Shown here: piece after piece, positions 31,201 to 45,647 of the stretch
Layout of the letters: each line of letters begins with the position of its first letter
Numbering within the stretch: the first letter of the stretch is position 1
Origin: JACPDH01 sp051305935
Lineage (GTDB): Bacteria > Acidobacteriota > Thermoanaerobaculia > Gp7-AA8
NCBI GenBank assembly: GCA_051305935.1
Contig: JBPPMG010000551.1
Coordinates: 1 to 48,354 of the forward strand
DNA: 48,354 nucleotides
Direction: 5' to 3'
The notes under the pieces: generated by a model
What the model was told of the DNA's origin: nothing
The model's database searches: none
Seen by the model: only the letters and a program-made list of their open reading frames with translations
Position numbers and translations under genes: made by a program

Positions 31201-32846
31201 AGATCGACACCGTAGATGCAGCGGCCGATCACATCGCGAAGGGCGTGGCGTGTTGCCTCTGGCGACGGCTCGTCATCGCCCGTTCGCACGCCCGCGAGTC
31301 GCTTCGCGATGCGGTGGGCTGCAGCAACGAGGAAGTGCCCGCTTCCACACGCGGGATCGCAGACCTTGAGGTCGAGGATTGCACGCTCAGGATCGGGCTT
31401 CTTCATCGCCTCGGCGACGACCGGCTCGAGCGCCGAATCGAGCAGACACTGTACGAGGCTGTCAGGCGTGTAGTAGCTCCCGGTCGTCTTCCGTTCGTGT
31501 CCCGCGGCCGTACGCAGCTCGAAGGTCGCGCTTTCCGCGTGGATCTCCGGGTGAAGCTCGAGGAGGGCTTCGTAGATACTCCCCAGTTCTTCGGATCGCA
31601 GGTTTTTGAAGTCGACCTGGCGACGAATGTGATTCTCTTCGGTGACGGACAACTCGCGGAGGGCCGCGAGGAGGTCGCGGTTCGCGAGTGCGCACCGCTC
31701 GAGGTCAGCGATGGCGCTCGCGGAAAAGAGGAAGCTTCCGAGCGCCGGGAGGCCGAGGGAGGGACATCCCTCGTCGCGGCCGAGGAAGCCCATGACGAGC
31801 CGTAGCCCTTCCCAGAGGTCAGCGTGCCGGGTGCCGCGCCGCCGCGCGGCGAGCTGGCGCAGTCGCGAAGTTGAGTAGTAATTGCGGTATCGGTTCTTCG
31901 TCTCCGAGCTCGCGTCAGGCATCAGGAGCACATCCCGATCCTCGGCCACGAAGAGGAAGAGGAGCCGGTAGACGAGGCGGAGGAGCTGGCGGTAGTAATC
32001 CTGCTTGTCGAGCGCGCCGGAGTGGAGCCTCTCCTTAAGCGCGATGTTCGCCGGGTGCGCGAGGAAGCCTGAGCCTAACGCCTGAATCGCTTTCTCGACG
32101 CCGCCACGGAGTTGATCGAGCGCTCGGACACCCTGCTCGCGCGCGAGCTTCGACCACGACTCAAGTTGAAACTCGGAGGGTTTCTCGGCCTCGACCCGCG
32201 ATTGGTGTGCGAGCAACCAGAGCACGGTGAAGTCGGCATAGACCTCGCCGTCAAACATCGCCTGCAGATCGAACTCGACGTATGCCTGCCGTGTAAGGCT
32301 CGCGTTATCGCGGAGGATCCGGAGTGTCCGTCCATTCGAGACGAATCCCCAGAGATGGTGGTCCGACTTGTTGAGGAACTCCTGAACGAGGCTGTGCGGG
32401 CTGCGCTTCGCTGCGCCAGCGACACCGCTCGTCCGGGTGTCGAGTTCGGTGCGGAAGCTGACGAGGTGGATCGGCACCGATTGCCAGAGGTGTGAGATCG
32501 GGTAGCCCGTCCCGTCGATTTCCAGGCCGCGAGCGACGCCGAGTCGGCCGTAGCCGAGCTCCTGGAAGAGCGGTAGAAGCCAGCGGTCGCGCGTAAGCGT
32601 CGTGCCGAGGTCGGACTCCGGTAGCTTCTCGCGGGCCCCGCGGAACGCGACCCACGCGCCCGTCAGGCGGGTCCACGAGCGAGAGATGGCCTCGCCGAGC
32701 TTCTCGCCTTCCGCGACGTGGTAGCTCGCCTCGCTGAGTCCGTCGATCGTCCGGTCGCCGTCCGCGATGCGGCGAAGGAGATCAGCCGGCAGGAGCGCTC
32801 CCTCCGTCATGATGCTCGTGAATGTGCTGGTCGTTCGCGTACGCAT
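28254..32846 (-). CDS. Giant N6-adenine DNA methyltransferase, DrmMI/PglX-like, with Panacea-like tail
   Basis: 1530 residues. The N-terminal ~450 residues match the helical/nuclease-like region of PglX and Eco57I-type enzymes (LWGFVSNGRTLRILRDN). The methylase domain has the SAM motif DPACGSGHF (497-505) and catalytic NPPW (772-775). A target-recognition region follows. The last ~190 residues are unexpected: VKLEKLLYLTEAHVGFELEG, AAGPLDSSTLYKVEG and HWFTREKR resemble the Panacea/SocA (DUF4065) domain known from antitoxins and proteolysis adaptors. Starts 8 bases after the SNF2 helicase stop. In DISARM such a methylase marks self DNA. A type IIG-like restriction role is possible but no clear nuclease motif was found. 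Confidence 0.88.
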   Translation of the reverse strand: MRTRTTSTFTSIMTEGALLPADLLRRIADGDRTIDGLSEASYHVAEGEKLGEAISRSWTRLTGAWVAFRGAREKLPESDLGTTLTRDRWLLPLFQELGYGRLGVARGLEIDGTGYPISHLWQSVPIHLVSFRTELDTRTSGVAGAAKRSPHSLVQEFLNKSDHHLWGFVSNGRTLRILRDNASLTRQAYVEFDLQAMFDGEVYADFTVLWLLAHQSRVEAEKPSEFQLESWSKLAREQGVRALDQLRGGVEKAIQALGSGFLAHPANIALKERLHSGALDKQDYYRQLLRLVYRLLFLFVAEDRDVLLMPDASSETKNRYRNYYSTSRLRQLAARRRGTRHADLWEGLRLVMGFLGRDEGCPSLGLPALGSFLFSASAIADLERCALANRDLLAALRELSVTEENHIRRQVDFKNLRSEELGSIYEALLELHPEIHAESATFELRTAAGHERKTTGSYYTPDSLVQCLLDSALEPVVAEAMKKPDPERAILDLKVCDPACGSGHFLVAAAHRIAKRLAGVRTGDDEPSPEATRHALRDVIGRCIYGVDLNPMAVELCKVALWMEAIEPGRPLSFLDHHVQCGNSLIGATPSLLAKGIPDEAFEALSDDDKKFCTALRRRNRQERDGQMSLPMIAEPRVAYLSVRARLWAIRVLDDSTIEGVRAKEERWREVASSPDYREAKLLADAWCAAFFVPKRPGSLTAITQEPFDLARSAPDKLSAQTLQDIVRLADEFQFFHWHIAFPEVFQAPDGADIAVTNAPGWRGGFDLVLGNPPWDTLSPDVKEFFSVYDVRVRNADSTTQKEIVERLLDNPAIRAAWEDDCNRLYRSVHFFRNSGVYRLFAPGNLGKGDFNIYRMFAECALTIVRTRGYASQIVPENFYNGANAMAIRKELFERFELKAVYGFENTREVWFVGIDSRSKFCIYAARQGGETSSFAAAFSLRTPAALREAAAGGALQIPVSLVAEFSPDAIALMEFRSQLEIDIARKMYARWPKFGEEIEGQPNRVYMAEVHMGNDRDLFTEDLSGVPVYEGRMVGQFDHRAKAYKSGRGRSAEWTDLEWGSATKAIVPQWYIPRDRLPDKTLDRVASYRVGFCDVTSPSNERSLVAAMIPPAAICGHKVPTLTFQAPDPVLSAIWLAVANSFVVDFLVRKKVSLTMSYTVVDSLPLPRAVPRSTATERIVLLAAELTCTSIEMSGFWEQLCSTGWLGNEDPSSPRGLTTTDERLGARAELDALVARELFGITREEMEFILETFPTAKKYEEKAYGEFRTRRTILELFDETSVAAAETRIASAREVEETSARSRAADSLAKPSPDEVTESSVQSLGQGDGRARQLLFFNRGAIAGYIVQHLHANSTFGRVKLEKLLYLTEAHVGFELEGEYEREAAGPLDSSTLYKVEGIAEKNHWFTREKRKGGATKGYRYTPGAKISTCVDRATKILGTQKSELDRLIAAAAKMDTEQTEIFATVFAAWNDLLIDKKAPTEADIIGEVRDRWHESKQRFDAARLDAAITWMRGKGFVPRGTGPRTKKA

Positions 32847-32854
32847 CGGAAGGC

Positions 32855-35673
32855 TCAGTTCTTCGGGAGGTAGACGTAAACGCCGAGGAGATCGACGGGG
32901 AGTTGCGGCTCGACGCGATGGGTCAGTCCGCGCGTCTGTGCGGCCTTCCGAACACGTGTGTGAGCGTCCAGAACGGCCGCGGCGCGCTCCTTCGCTGCCA
33001 GATGGATTCGCGGCTGTAACGCGTCGTAGCCTTCAACCACCTTCTGGACGAAGTCGCGCGCACGGTCGGCAGCGAGATTTCCCTCAGGGGGGATATCGAG
33101 GAGCTGTTCACCGGTTTCGGGCGGGAGCCACTCCGCCGTCTGTGGAACTCCTGCGAATCCGAGGAAGCCCGACTCCTCGGCAAACATCTGCTGGTCAATA
33201 CCTGCACGCCGCGTAATAACGTGGAAGCGGTAGCGCAGCAGCAGGATGGTCGTCCGGCGTTGCACCTTGCTCGTCACGACGACGCCACAGCGCTTCGCAA
33301 TCGCCTCATCGTCGATGCCATCGAGTGCCGAGTCGACGACCCACGACGCGAGGCTCTCGACGACGGGGTGGGTGCGCGTGAGGTGTGTTTCTTTCGCGCC
33401 GATCGGAAGCTCGAAGCGCGCGCGAATCTCGGGCTGGTCTCCGATGAGGTCGCGAAGCGGTCGACGTATCTCACGGAGGTCGATTCGCACCGAGCCGTTC
33501 GGCGTGACGACTGCGCCCGAGGCCGAGAAGGCGTCTCGGACGAAGCGGGATAGGTCGAGGCCGGAGCCAATCGCCTGACGCGCGCTTTCGAGCTCCGCGG
33601 CAACCTCGGCGACTTTGATCGTCCGCTGCGCGAACCGGGTGCGAGAGGTCTTTTCGCGTTCGGCCGTTCGCTCCCACGATTCGAAGAGTGCCTTCTCCTC
33701 GTCGCGGAAGTGCTCCTCGAAACCGGCAAGAATCTGCTGCGGGGATTCAGTCTGCCTGAGAAGGATGCTCTCGAAGATCGCCTTGACGATCTGATCGGTA
33801 TCGACGGGAACCGGGACCGAAATCCCGAGTCTGTTGCGGATTGCCTTGTGCTTCCTGAGAAGTACGCGCAGCACGACTCCGTCAATCTGGTTATCGGTAC
33901 CGTAGTACATGACGACGCGGACTTTGCCAGCCTTCTGTCCGTAGCGGTCGACGCGTCCTTCGCGCTGCTCGTGACGAGTTGGGTTCCACGAGAGGTCGTA
34001 ATGAACAACCGCGTCGAAGTGGTCCTGCAGGTTGACGCCTTCGCTGAGGCAGTCCGTCGCGACGAGCACGTGCTTTTCGGACTCACCCAGTGCCGCAACG
34101 CGCGCTTCGCGTTCCTCAGGTTGCAGCGTGCCGGTGACCGCCGCCACCTCGACACTCTTGGGCAGTTTGGTACGTAGCTCCGAGGCGACGTACTCGGCGG
34201 TCTGAATGAAGCGGCAGAAAACGATCGGATTGAAGCCGTCGTCGACGAGCTGCTTCACCATCCTCACCGCGCGCTGGAGCTTCTCGTCTTTCGCTCCGCA
34301 GAGTGCCTCGGCTTCGCGCGCCATCGCTTGGAGACGACGACGCGCCTTCGAATCGGTCGATTCGTCGAAATCGGCACCGGGTGCGACGTCGGACGCGTCC
34401 GTCGCTTCGTCATCGACGAGATCGAGAACAGCCTGTCGGCCGATCTCGTCGGCGTCCTCCGCGGTCTCGGCCTCGAGACTCGCAGCACGATTGCGCAGCG
34501 TCGCGGCGGCGGCGGCGGGGCTCGACGCGAGGGCGCGCAGGAGTGCGAGCGCCGACCACCACCGGATGCGCTGGCGGCGCTTGTCCTGCTCGGTCGGATC
34601 TTTCACGATCTCGCGTGCGTACTCGAGGACGCGGTAGAAGAGCTTCGCGTAGTCCTTCGAGAGCTGATAGGTAACCTCGGATTCCTCGCGTTCCGGGAAG
34701 TCAGTTTCCCTTCCGAGTTTCCTGTCGAGCTCCTTGATGTCTGCGCGACGACGCTGCACAAAATGCGAGGCCAGCCTACGGAGAATCGCCTCGTGTTCAT
34801 CGTCACGAATCTCGTCGGGCAGTTGCCGGAGACTCTTGTCGAGGAACCCGAGGAGCGACTGGAACGCGTCGTCCTTCCCGCTGTGCGGGGTGGCAGTGAC
34901 GAGAATCAGGTGACGTTCGGGTTTTTCCGAGAGTTCCTGAATGAGCTGATGGCGCTGGTGGCGGCTCCCGCGGTTCTCGATCCCCGCGGCGCAGGTGTGT
35001 GCCTCGTCGACGATCACGAGGTCGGGACATGCGCGGAGGAAGCTTGGGCGGCGGCGATCGGCCTTGATGAAGTCGAGCGACACGATGACATGCGAATGAC
35101 GCTCGAAGAGCGACTCGCCGGGACCACAGCCGCGCTCGAGTCGGGTCACCGTGCTTGGCAGCACGAGCTCTGCTTCGATATGGAACTTCTCGCGCAGCTC
35201 GGTCTGCCACTGCTCCGCGAGATGCGGAGGGCAAAGTACGGCGAGGCGGTCCGTTTCGCCTCGGTCGAGCAGCTCGCGCGCGATCAGTGCAGCTTCAACG
35301 GTCTTGCCGATCCCGACGTCGTCTGCGATCAGGATACGGACGGGATCGAGCTTGAGCGCCATTAGGAGCGGCACGAGCTGGTACGGTCGTGGCTCCACGG
35401 CGATACGGCCGAACGAGCGGAAGGGACCCGCGCTCGCGCGGAAGCCGAGCCTGACGGCATCACGGAGCAGGCGACACGAACGGGCGTCGCCCAGCTTCGA
35501 TGGATCAGGAAGCTGAAATGTTGCGGGCTCGACCCGCTCCAGTGGCGTGAGGATGCCGGTCACTTCGTCGTCAGTGCCGCCGAGCGGGCGGAGAACGAGG
35601 AGGTCGTCCTTCGACTCCGGGAGGACGACCCACTCGCGCCCACGCGCTTTGACGAGACTGCCGATGGCGAAGC

Positions 35674-35677
<4 letters not shown>
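32855..35677 (-). CDS. drmD: SNF2-family helicase, DrmD-like
   Basis: 940 residues; ATG 35677 overlaps the stop of the large helicase by 4 bases. Motifs: Walker A DDVGIGKTVEAALIA (~119-133), DEAH in VIVDEAHTCA (222-230), TATPHSGK, and in the second RecA domain VLVATDCLSEGVNLQ and HEQREGRVDRYGQKAGKV (motifs V-VI). An N-terminal ~90-residue beta domain and a long helical C-terminus fit DISARM DrmD rather than remodelling SNF2 enzymes. It translocates on DNA and, in DISARM class 1, works with the methylase and the DUF1998 helicase complex. Gene name is by context and similarity of layout. Confidence 0.82.
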
Positions 35678-40881
<5,204 letters not shown>

Positions 40882-40983
40882 GGGCCAGGTCGAGTCAGGG
40901 GCGAAGACGACGTATCTCTGGTTCCATCATACGGGGTGCGACTGAGCTGGGAAAGGCAGGCTGGAGGCATTCGACGAACGAAT

Positions 40984-41240
40984 AGGCGGGGCCAAGCGGT
41001 CCCGCCTGTAGAATCACATCGCCTGTACCCCTTTTGAGGGACACGCAGCGACTGATTTCAGGAATGAGGGGATCCAGCGCGTCGACGCCGCGTACCTGGT
41101 CGGTTTCGACGAGTCACTTCGTATTGAGAAGTTCTTCGCCTATCGGTTCCGGTTCACCGGAGGGGTGGTTGTGGTAGACGAGGATCGCCGCGGCGCTTAC
41201 CGTCGAGAGGATCCCGTGCCGGTAGCCGGACCGCTTTGAC
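40984..41240 (-). pseudogene. Decayed radC relic (copy C)
   Basis: The minus strand still reads AAAILVYHNHPSGEPEPIGE, then an in-frame TGA, then VETDQVRGVDALDPLIPEIS and VSLKRG, in parallel with the RadC C-terminal half of the copies at 41.7 and 45.3 kb. Even the trailing hairpin is kept (AGGCGGG 40984-40990 / CCCGCCT 41001-41007). The normal stop codon and the N-terminal half are gone. It is clearly older and more diverged than the other two copies. Confidence 0.75.
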
Positions 41241-41339
41241 CCACCGTGGTAGATGTCTTCGTCCACCGCTCGCGGTCCCCAGAGTCATGATAGGTTCTGC
41301 TACCGAGCATTGAGGACAAGTGAGCCTTTGGGCCTTCGC

Positions 41340-41531
41340 ATGTCGGAATCACGAAATGTAGGCGGCACCAACTGCATGCGCTGCGGGCAACCGATCGACC
41401 CGTGGTGGGATCTCGACGCATTCCCGTTCGACGACGCCGAGGAGCGCTACCGCGTTTGGTGGCAGACGTCGTGCTCGTGCGGTTACACTCCGTCGCAACT
41501 TGGCGCGCCGCCACCGAAGAAGGAATCCTGA
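41340..41531 (+). CDS. Small zinc-ribbon protein
   Basis: 63 residues from ATG 41340; the frame is open upstream but that part has no protein character. CMRC near residue 12-15 and CSC near 45 look like a zinc ribbon, with an acidic/aromatic middle (DPWWDLDAFPFDDAEERYRVWW). Tail PPKKES. No family recognised. It stands alone between two radC copies. The ribosome site is poor. The ~150 bases after it hold only a fragmentary frame (YFIALFRRLLSELKLL) without a start. Confidence 0.45.
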   Translation: MSESRNVGGTNCMRCGQPIDPWWDLDAFPFDDAEERYRVWWQTSCSCGYTPSQLGAPPPKKES

Positions 41532-41687
41532 CGAGTCATGGCGCTCACCAACGCGACACTCGGGATCTTCAACACACACCGAAGCACCCGTACTTCATCG
41601 CGCTCTTCCGCCGACTACTCTCGGAACTCAAGCTCCTTGTCGAGCGCGATCTGTGCGATCGAACTTCGTCCTAATCACGAATATGAA

Positions 41688-41713
41688 AAGGCGGGGCCGT
41701 TTGGCCCCGCCTT
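41688..41713. terminator. Terminator hairpin of radC copy A
   Basis: 11-bp stem AAGGCGGGGCC / GGCCCCGCCTT with loop GTTT, just after the minus-strand radC stop and followed on that strand by TTTTCAT. It is shared by all three radC copies. Confidence 0.75.
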
Positions 41714-42072
41714 TGAAACTACATCGCCTGCATCCCCTTGAGCGAGACGTAGCGATTGATGCCGAGAATGAGATGGTCCAGCACTTCGATGCTGAGGAGT
41801 TGTCCGGCATCGACGAGCTGCTTCGTGAAGACGAGGTCCTCGCTCGACGGCGACGGGTCGCCGGACGGGTGGTTGTGGAAGACGATGAGTGCTGCTGCAT
41901 GGTCGTTGATCGCGTGGCGGATGATGTCGCGGGTCGAGACCGTCGTCGAGTTGAGCGTGCCGATGTAGATCTCCCGCTCCCGGATGACGCGGCTCTTCGC
42001 GTCCAGGTACACGGCGCCGACGCGCTCCTGGACGTGGTGCCCGTAGCGGGCGACGAGTGAGCGCGCGAGCAT
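41703..42072. repeat. 370-bp direct repeat, copy A (radC 3' half)
   Basis: Matches 45278-45647 base for base in length with about eight differences by eye (~98%). It covers the radC terminator arm and the whole MPN/JAB domain coding part. The identity stops abruptly at 42072/45647, inside radC. The repeats bracket the three-gene cassette 42342-45165. Confidence 0.9.
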
Positions 42073-42327
42073 CGTCGGATCCCGCTTCGACGCTGGCGCG
42101 GAAACGCCGAGCCAGGGGTGTTTCTGCTGGGATGTCGTCGTACGTGCTCTTGCTGTCCTTCGTCGTGTGAGCCGGGCCTCAACGGCCGCGGGATTAATTT
42201 TGAAGGAGTCGCGGAGAATGGCAATCTCGAGGCGATCTCGCGAGAGAGAGGAATACCGAAGCAGCCGCACGGAGCGATCTTTCTGCTCCGATATTTGCTG
42301 TCGAACACCTGCTCCAGAAACGTGCAC
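41719..42327 (-). pseudogene. radC: Truncated radC (copy A) with foreign 5' end
   Basis: From about codon 85 to the stop this is the RadC MPN domain with the full JAMM-like motif (HNHPSGDPSPSSED) and nearly the same sequence as the intact copy at 45.3 kb. The first ~80 codons from GTG 42327 have nothing in common with RadC: the normal N-terminal helix-hairpin-helix part (LSDAELVAVLLGS in the intact copy) is missing. The junction coincides with the end of the 370-bp repeat, so the fusion arose by recombination or insertion. A short RadC from an internal start (for example ATG in DPTMLARSLV) might still be made. Confidence 0.7.
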
Positions 42328-42341
42328 TGGATTCCTGTATC

Positions 42342-43184
42342 ATGTCGGCGATGTACATGGAGTCTCGCAACTCGCTCACGGTGTTGAAGTTCGAGAGTAT
42401 CGCCAAGGCACGATGGCCGATTCGCCACGCAATTTCAACTCGTCACGGCGGCGTGAGCACACGCCCCTATGAGTCGCTGAACATCGGCTTCCGGCCTGGC
42501 GATGACCCGAGGAACGTTGTCGAGAATCGTCGCCGACTCTGCGAAGCCATCGACGTGCCATCTGACCGATTTGTGAGTGCCAGCCTGTCGCACCTCGCCA
42601 ACGTGAAAGTAATCGAACCTGACACCGCATTCGGAGGATTTGCCACACCCGGGACCGGAGCACCGAATGTGGACGCGCTCGTAACAGCCCTCGACCGCAC
42701 CACGCTCTTTGTGACCTCTGCGGACTGTTCGTTGACGCTGCTGTTCGATCCTGTTCACGTCGTGCTCGCTGTCATTCACGCTGGCTGGCAGAGCGCCGTG
42801 CTGAATATCCACGCCAATGTCATCCGCACGATGCAGCTTCGCTTCGGGACAGACCCAGAGCAGTTGTTTGCAGGCGTCGGGCCTCTGATATCGGGAGACG
42901 CCTACGACGTTCCGCGTTCGCGCATTGCCCTGCTGACCAAAGTCTACGGTGAGGAAGTGGCCTCGCAGTTCTGGCGTGAGCAGGGCGGGCGCGTCTTTCT
43001 GGATATCGAGAAGCTGCTCACACATCAGCTGCGTGCACTCGGAGTAACGGCGGTAGAGACCTCTCAGTTCACCACCGACAAGCACACCGATTTGCTGTTT
43101 TCAGCGCGTGCCGAAGGCGAAACAGGTAGATTTGCGCTCGTCGCAGCGATCGATCACTCCCTCCAAGGAACTTCCGATGTCTAG
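42342..43184 (+). CDS. YfiH/LACC1-family (laccase-domain) protein
   Basis: 280 residues; ATGs at 42342, 42351 and 42357 are all possible, none with a strong ribosome site. Family blocks: TRHGGVSTRPYESLNIGF (~33-50), LSHLANV with His84 (usually SQVHG), SADCSLTLLFDP with Cys129, and VIHAGW with His146, giving the zinc-binding His-Cys-His. The usual Pro after ADC and the C-terminal CTY.....SYRR block are altered (TTDKHTDLLFSAR). YfiH/LACC1 enzymes act on purine nucleosides (phosphorolysis, deamination). The divergence suggests a specialised subfamily. It overlaps the DUF218 gene by 8 bases. Confidence 0.85.
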   Translation: MSAMYMESRNSLTVLKFESIAKARWPIRHAISTRHGGVSTRPYESLNIGFRPGDDPRNVVENRRRLCEAIDVPSDRFVSASLSHLANVKVIEPDTAFGGFATPGTGAPNVDALVTALDRTTLFVTSADCSLTLLFDPVHVVLAVIHAGWQSAVLNIHANVIRTMQLRFGTDPEQLFAGVGPLISGDAYDVPRSRIALLTKVYGEEVASQFWREQGGRVFLDIEKLLTHQLRALGVTAVETSQFTTDKHTDLLFSARAEGETGRFALVAAIDHSLQGTSDV

Positions 43185-43827
43185 AATTGTTACCCTTACG
43201 GACCACGATTACGCAGAAGTGTTGCGGCCGCTGTGGAGTTACCTCGGTGGCTTTGACGCGCCTGAACCCAGCGATGTGATCTTCGTATTTGGTGGCTTGG
43301 ACTTGGCCGTCCCACGCCGTGCAGCCGAGCTGTATACCCAAGGAATTGCGCCGGTGGCGCTTATCTCTGGCGCTGCCGGGCCGCTTACGCGAAAGGTATT
43401 CTCCTCGACCGAAGCCGAGACATTCCGTGATGAGATGGTGAAGCACGGCACTCCGCGGAATGTGATCGTGCTTGAGACACGTGCCACCAACACGCTCGAA
43501 AACGTGCGTTTCGGGATGGCTGCTTTGGCAGAACAGAAAATCAGTGTTCAGTGCGCCGCCTTGGTAGGCAAGACGTTTCTCATGCGGCGGTGCCGTGCGA
43601 CATTTGCCAAGCAGTATCCGGACGTGCGTGTAAGCTGCTGCCCACCTTCGATCTCGGTGCTGGAGGCAGTCGACCGAGATCGGGGCGAATTTGCGGCGCG
43701 GCTGCTCGCTGAACTCCGACGGCTGGATGACTACGGCGCCAAGGGCGATATTGCCCCTCAGCCACGGGACACCGCAGTTGATCGCGCTGCCGACGACCTG
43801 CGCGCGCTGCTCAGTGACGACAGCTAG
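43177..43827 (+). CDS. DUF218 (YdcF/SanA-like) protein
   Basis: 216 residues from ATG 43177 (AAGGA upstream; ATGTCTAG overlap with the YfiH gene). DUF218 signature: PSDVIFVFGGLDLAVPRRAA, LYTQGIAPVALISGAAG, then Glu in SSTEAETFRDEM, PRNVIVLETRATNTLENVRF. DUF218 proteins have a Rossmann-like fold; YdcF binds S-adenosylmethionine and SanA/ElyC affect the envelope. No membrane helix here, so it is cytosolic like YdcF. Pairing with a nucleoside enzyme suggests a nucleotide-derived substrate, which is inference. Confidence 0.88.
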   Translation: MSRIVTLTDHDYAEVLRPLWSYLGGFDAPEPSDVIFVFGGLDLAVPRRAAELYTQGIAPVALISGAAGPLTRKVFSSTEAETFRDEMVKHGTPRNVIVLETRATNTLENVRFGMAALAEQKISVQCAALVGKTFLMRRCRATFAKQYPDVRVSCCPPSISVLEAVDRDRGEFAARLLAELRRLDDYGAKGDIAPQPRDTAVDRAADDLRALLSDDS

Positions 43828-43836
43828 AGGTAACGG

Positions 43837-45165
43837 ATGCTTCCACATATTCGGCGCACGATCATCATCATCGTGGCGGTCGGGCTGGTCGGGGCCCTCG
43901 TTCTCCTTGTGCGCAGTGGCGTGGGATTGGTGTCGATCCCCCACGATCGAACGGACGCGCTGACTGTAGGTCTCTACCTCTTGACCACGATTGCGCAGGC
44001 CCTCTCCGCGCTCCTCGGTATGGCGATCGCCGTAATCTTCATTTCCGCACAGTTTGGGCCGCACTCGCAGCTCGTCAGGAGCGGAATAGAGATCTTCAAG
44101 GATCGAACGGCACTTGGCATTCTCACGTTCTTCGTCGTCGCGATCGTGCTCAGTCTCGTCTCGCTTGCACGCATAGACACGATCATCTCGGACTCTCCCT
44201 GGGTGCTCGAACTAAACTTATTACTTGCGATTGGTGCCGTGGTTCTTGTTGTGCCGCTCGTCCTCTCGCAGATCGAGAACCTCAATCCGTACCACCTTGC
44301 CGTGAAGCTGAGCGAAATGATCACCCCCGCTCGAATCGCGAACTACGGCCTCGTGCAGACAACCACGGCCGGTTCAACCAGTCTGTGCGACTACCGGCTG
44401 CGCGTGTGGGGCCATCAACATGGACGGGATGATCCTCTCGGCGCGTTTCATGAGATCGTAATGACGGCCGTTGCAAAGCGCGATCGGCTCCAAATCGCGA
44501 CCTTCATGCGGCTGCTACTGAACAGGGTCGCACGCATGACGGGTGCGCCATTCTCCATTACGGTCGTTTACCCAACGGCTCCGCCTACGCGGACGCGGCA
44601 ACTATTGTGGTGCGCGATTCGGATTGTGCGTCGTCCGCTGCGGCCGCCCGATCGCATCAGCGCCACGCTGCATATTCTCCACTACTACATCCGGCGTTGC
44701 CAGAATCTACGCCGCGAGTGGGGGGATCTGGATGGCGTGCGACAGCAGTTCCAGCTCGATCTTCGAGATCTGATCGAAGCCCTTGCGCGATCGACCGGTA
44801 ACGCCGTTTGCATCGAGGTGGCCTTGTTTGCTGCCCTGCATATTTCCCTTGGCTACGCGAGCGTGGCGAGGTTCGGGGAAGATGAGGCTCTGCTCCAGTA
44901 TGTTGATTTAGTGTCGGTGTTGCGTGGCGCGGGTTACGAGCGCGAGGCGAGGTTATGTGTAGACGTTCTTGGTGTGATCGCTGCAGCAACCACGCACTTG
45001 CCGATGTCTCTCCTGTCGCACGTCCGGGCAAAGCTTGGCGACGAGGATCAAGCCGTTTTCAAATACGCAACGTTGTACACGTTGCTGACATGGAACGAGG
45101 GCCCCGGAGCGCACGATCCGTGGCGCAATCGGGTGTCGTCCTACAAGCTGCCAGGCCGAGATTGA
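43837..45165 (+). CDS. Membrane protein, DUF2254-like
   Basis: 442 residues; GAGGT seven bases before the ATG and only 9 bases after the DUF218 stop. Four hydrophobic helices in the first ~145 residues (TIIIIVAVGLVGALVLLV, LLTTIAQALSALLGMAIAVI, LGILTFFVVAIVLSLVSLA, LELNLLLAIGAVVLVVPLVL) followed by a ~290-residue soluble helical part. The arrangement resembles DUF2254 membrane proteins. As the last gene of the cassette it could be the membrane effector. The assignment is tentative; the soluble part shows no catalytic motif. Confidence 0.65.
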   Translation: MLPHIRRTIIIIVAVGLVGALVLLVRSGVGLVSIPHDRTDALTVGLYLLTTIAQALSALLGMAIAVIFISAQFGPHSQLVRSGIEIFKDRTALGILTFFVVAIVLSLVSLARIDTIISDSPWVLELNLLLAIGAVVLVVPLVLSQIENLNPYHLAVKLSEMITPARIANYGLVQTTTAGSTSLCDYRLRVWGHQHGRDDPLGAFHEIVMTAVAKRDRLQIATFMRLLLNRVARMTGAPFSITVVYPTAPPTRTRQLLWCAIRIVRRPLRPPDRISATLHILHYYIRRCQNLRREWGDLDGVRQQFQLDLRDLIEALARSTGNAVCIEVALFAALHISLGYASVARFGEDEALLQYVDLVSVLRGAGYEREARLCVDVLGVIAAATTHLPMSLLSHVRAKLGDEDQAVFKYATLYTLLTWNEGPGAHDPWRNRVSSYKLPGRD

Positions 45166-45265
45166 ACGTGCGATTGGCGGGAACACGTGAGCCGGATCAG
45201 TACGTATGCAGATGATCCAGATCGAGCAAGTGGCCTTCCCTTGGCAAGAGCGAACAATGAAATAA

Positions 45266-45285
45266 GCGGGGCCAAACGGCCCCGC
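45266..45285. terminator. Terminator hairpin of radC copy B
   Basis: 8-bp stem GCGGGGCC / GGCCCCGC with loop AAAC, between the converging DUF2254-like gene and radC; it can serve both. Confidence 0.7.
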
Positions 45286-45647
45286 CTTTGAAACTACATC
45301 GCCTGCATCACCTTGAGCGAGACGTAGCGATTGATGCCGAGAATGAGATGGTCCAATACTTCGATGCCGAGGAGTTGTCCGGCATCGACGAGCTGTTTCG
45401 TGAAGACGAGGTCCTCGCTCGACGGCGACGGGTCGCCGGATGGGTGGTTGTGGAAGACGATGAGTGCTGCTGCATGGTCGTTGATCGCGTGGCGGATGAT
45501 GTCGCGGGTCGAGACCGTCGTCGAGTTGAGCGTGCCGATGTAGATCTCCCGTTCCCGGATGACGCGGCTCTTCGCGTCCAGGTAGACGGCGCCGACGCGC
45601 TCCTGGACGTGGTGCCCGTAGCGGGCGACGAGTGAGCGCGCGAGCAT
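45278..45647. repeat. 370-bp direct repeat, copy B (radC 3' half)
   Basis: Partner of 41703-42072. This copy lies within the intact radC gene and so is likely the parental one. Confidence 0.9.
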
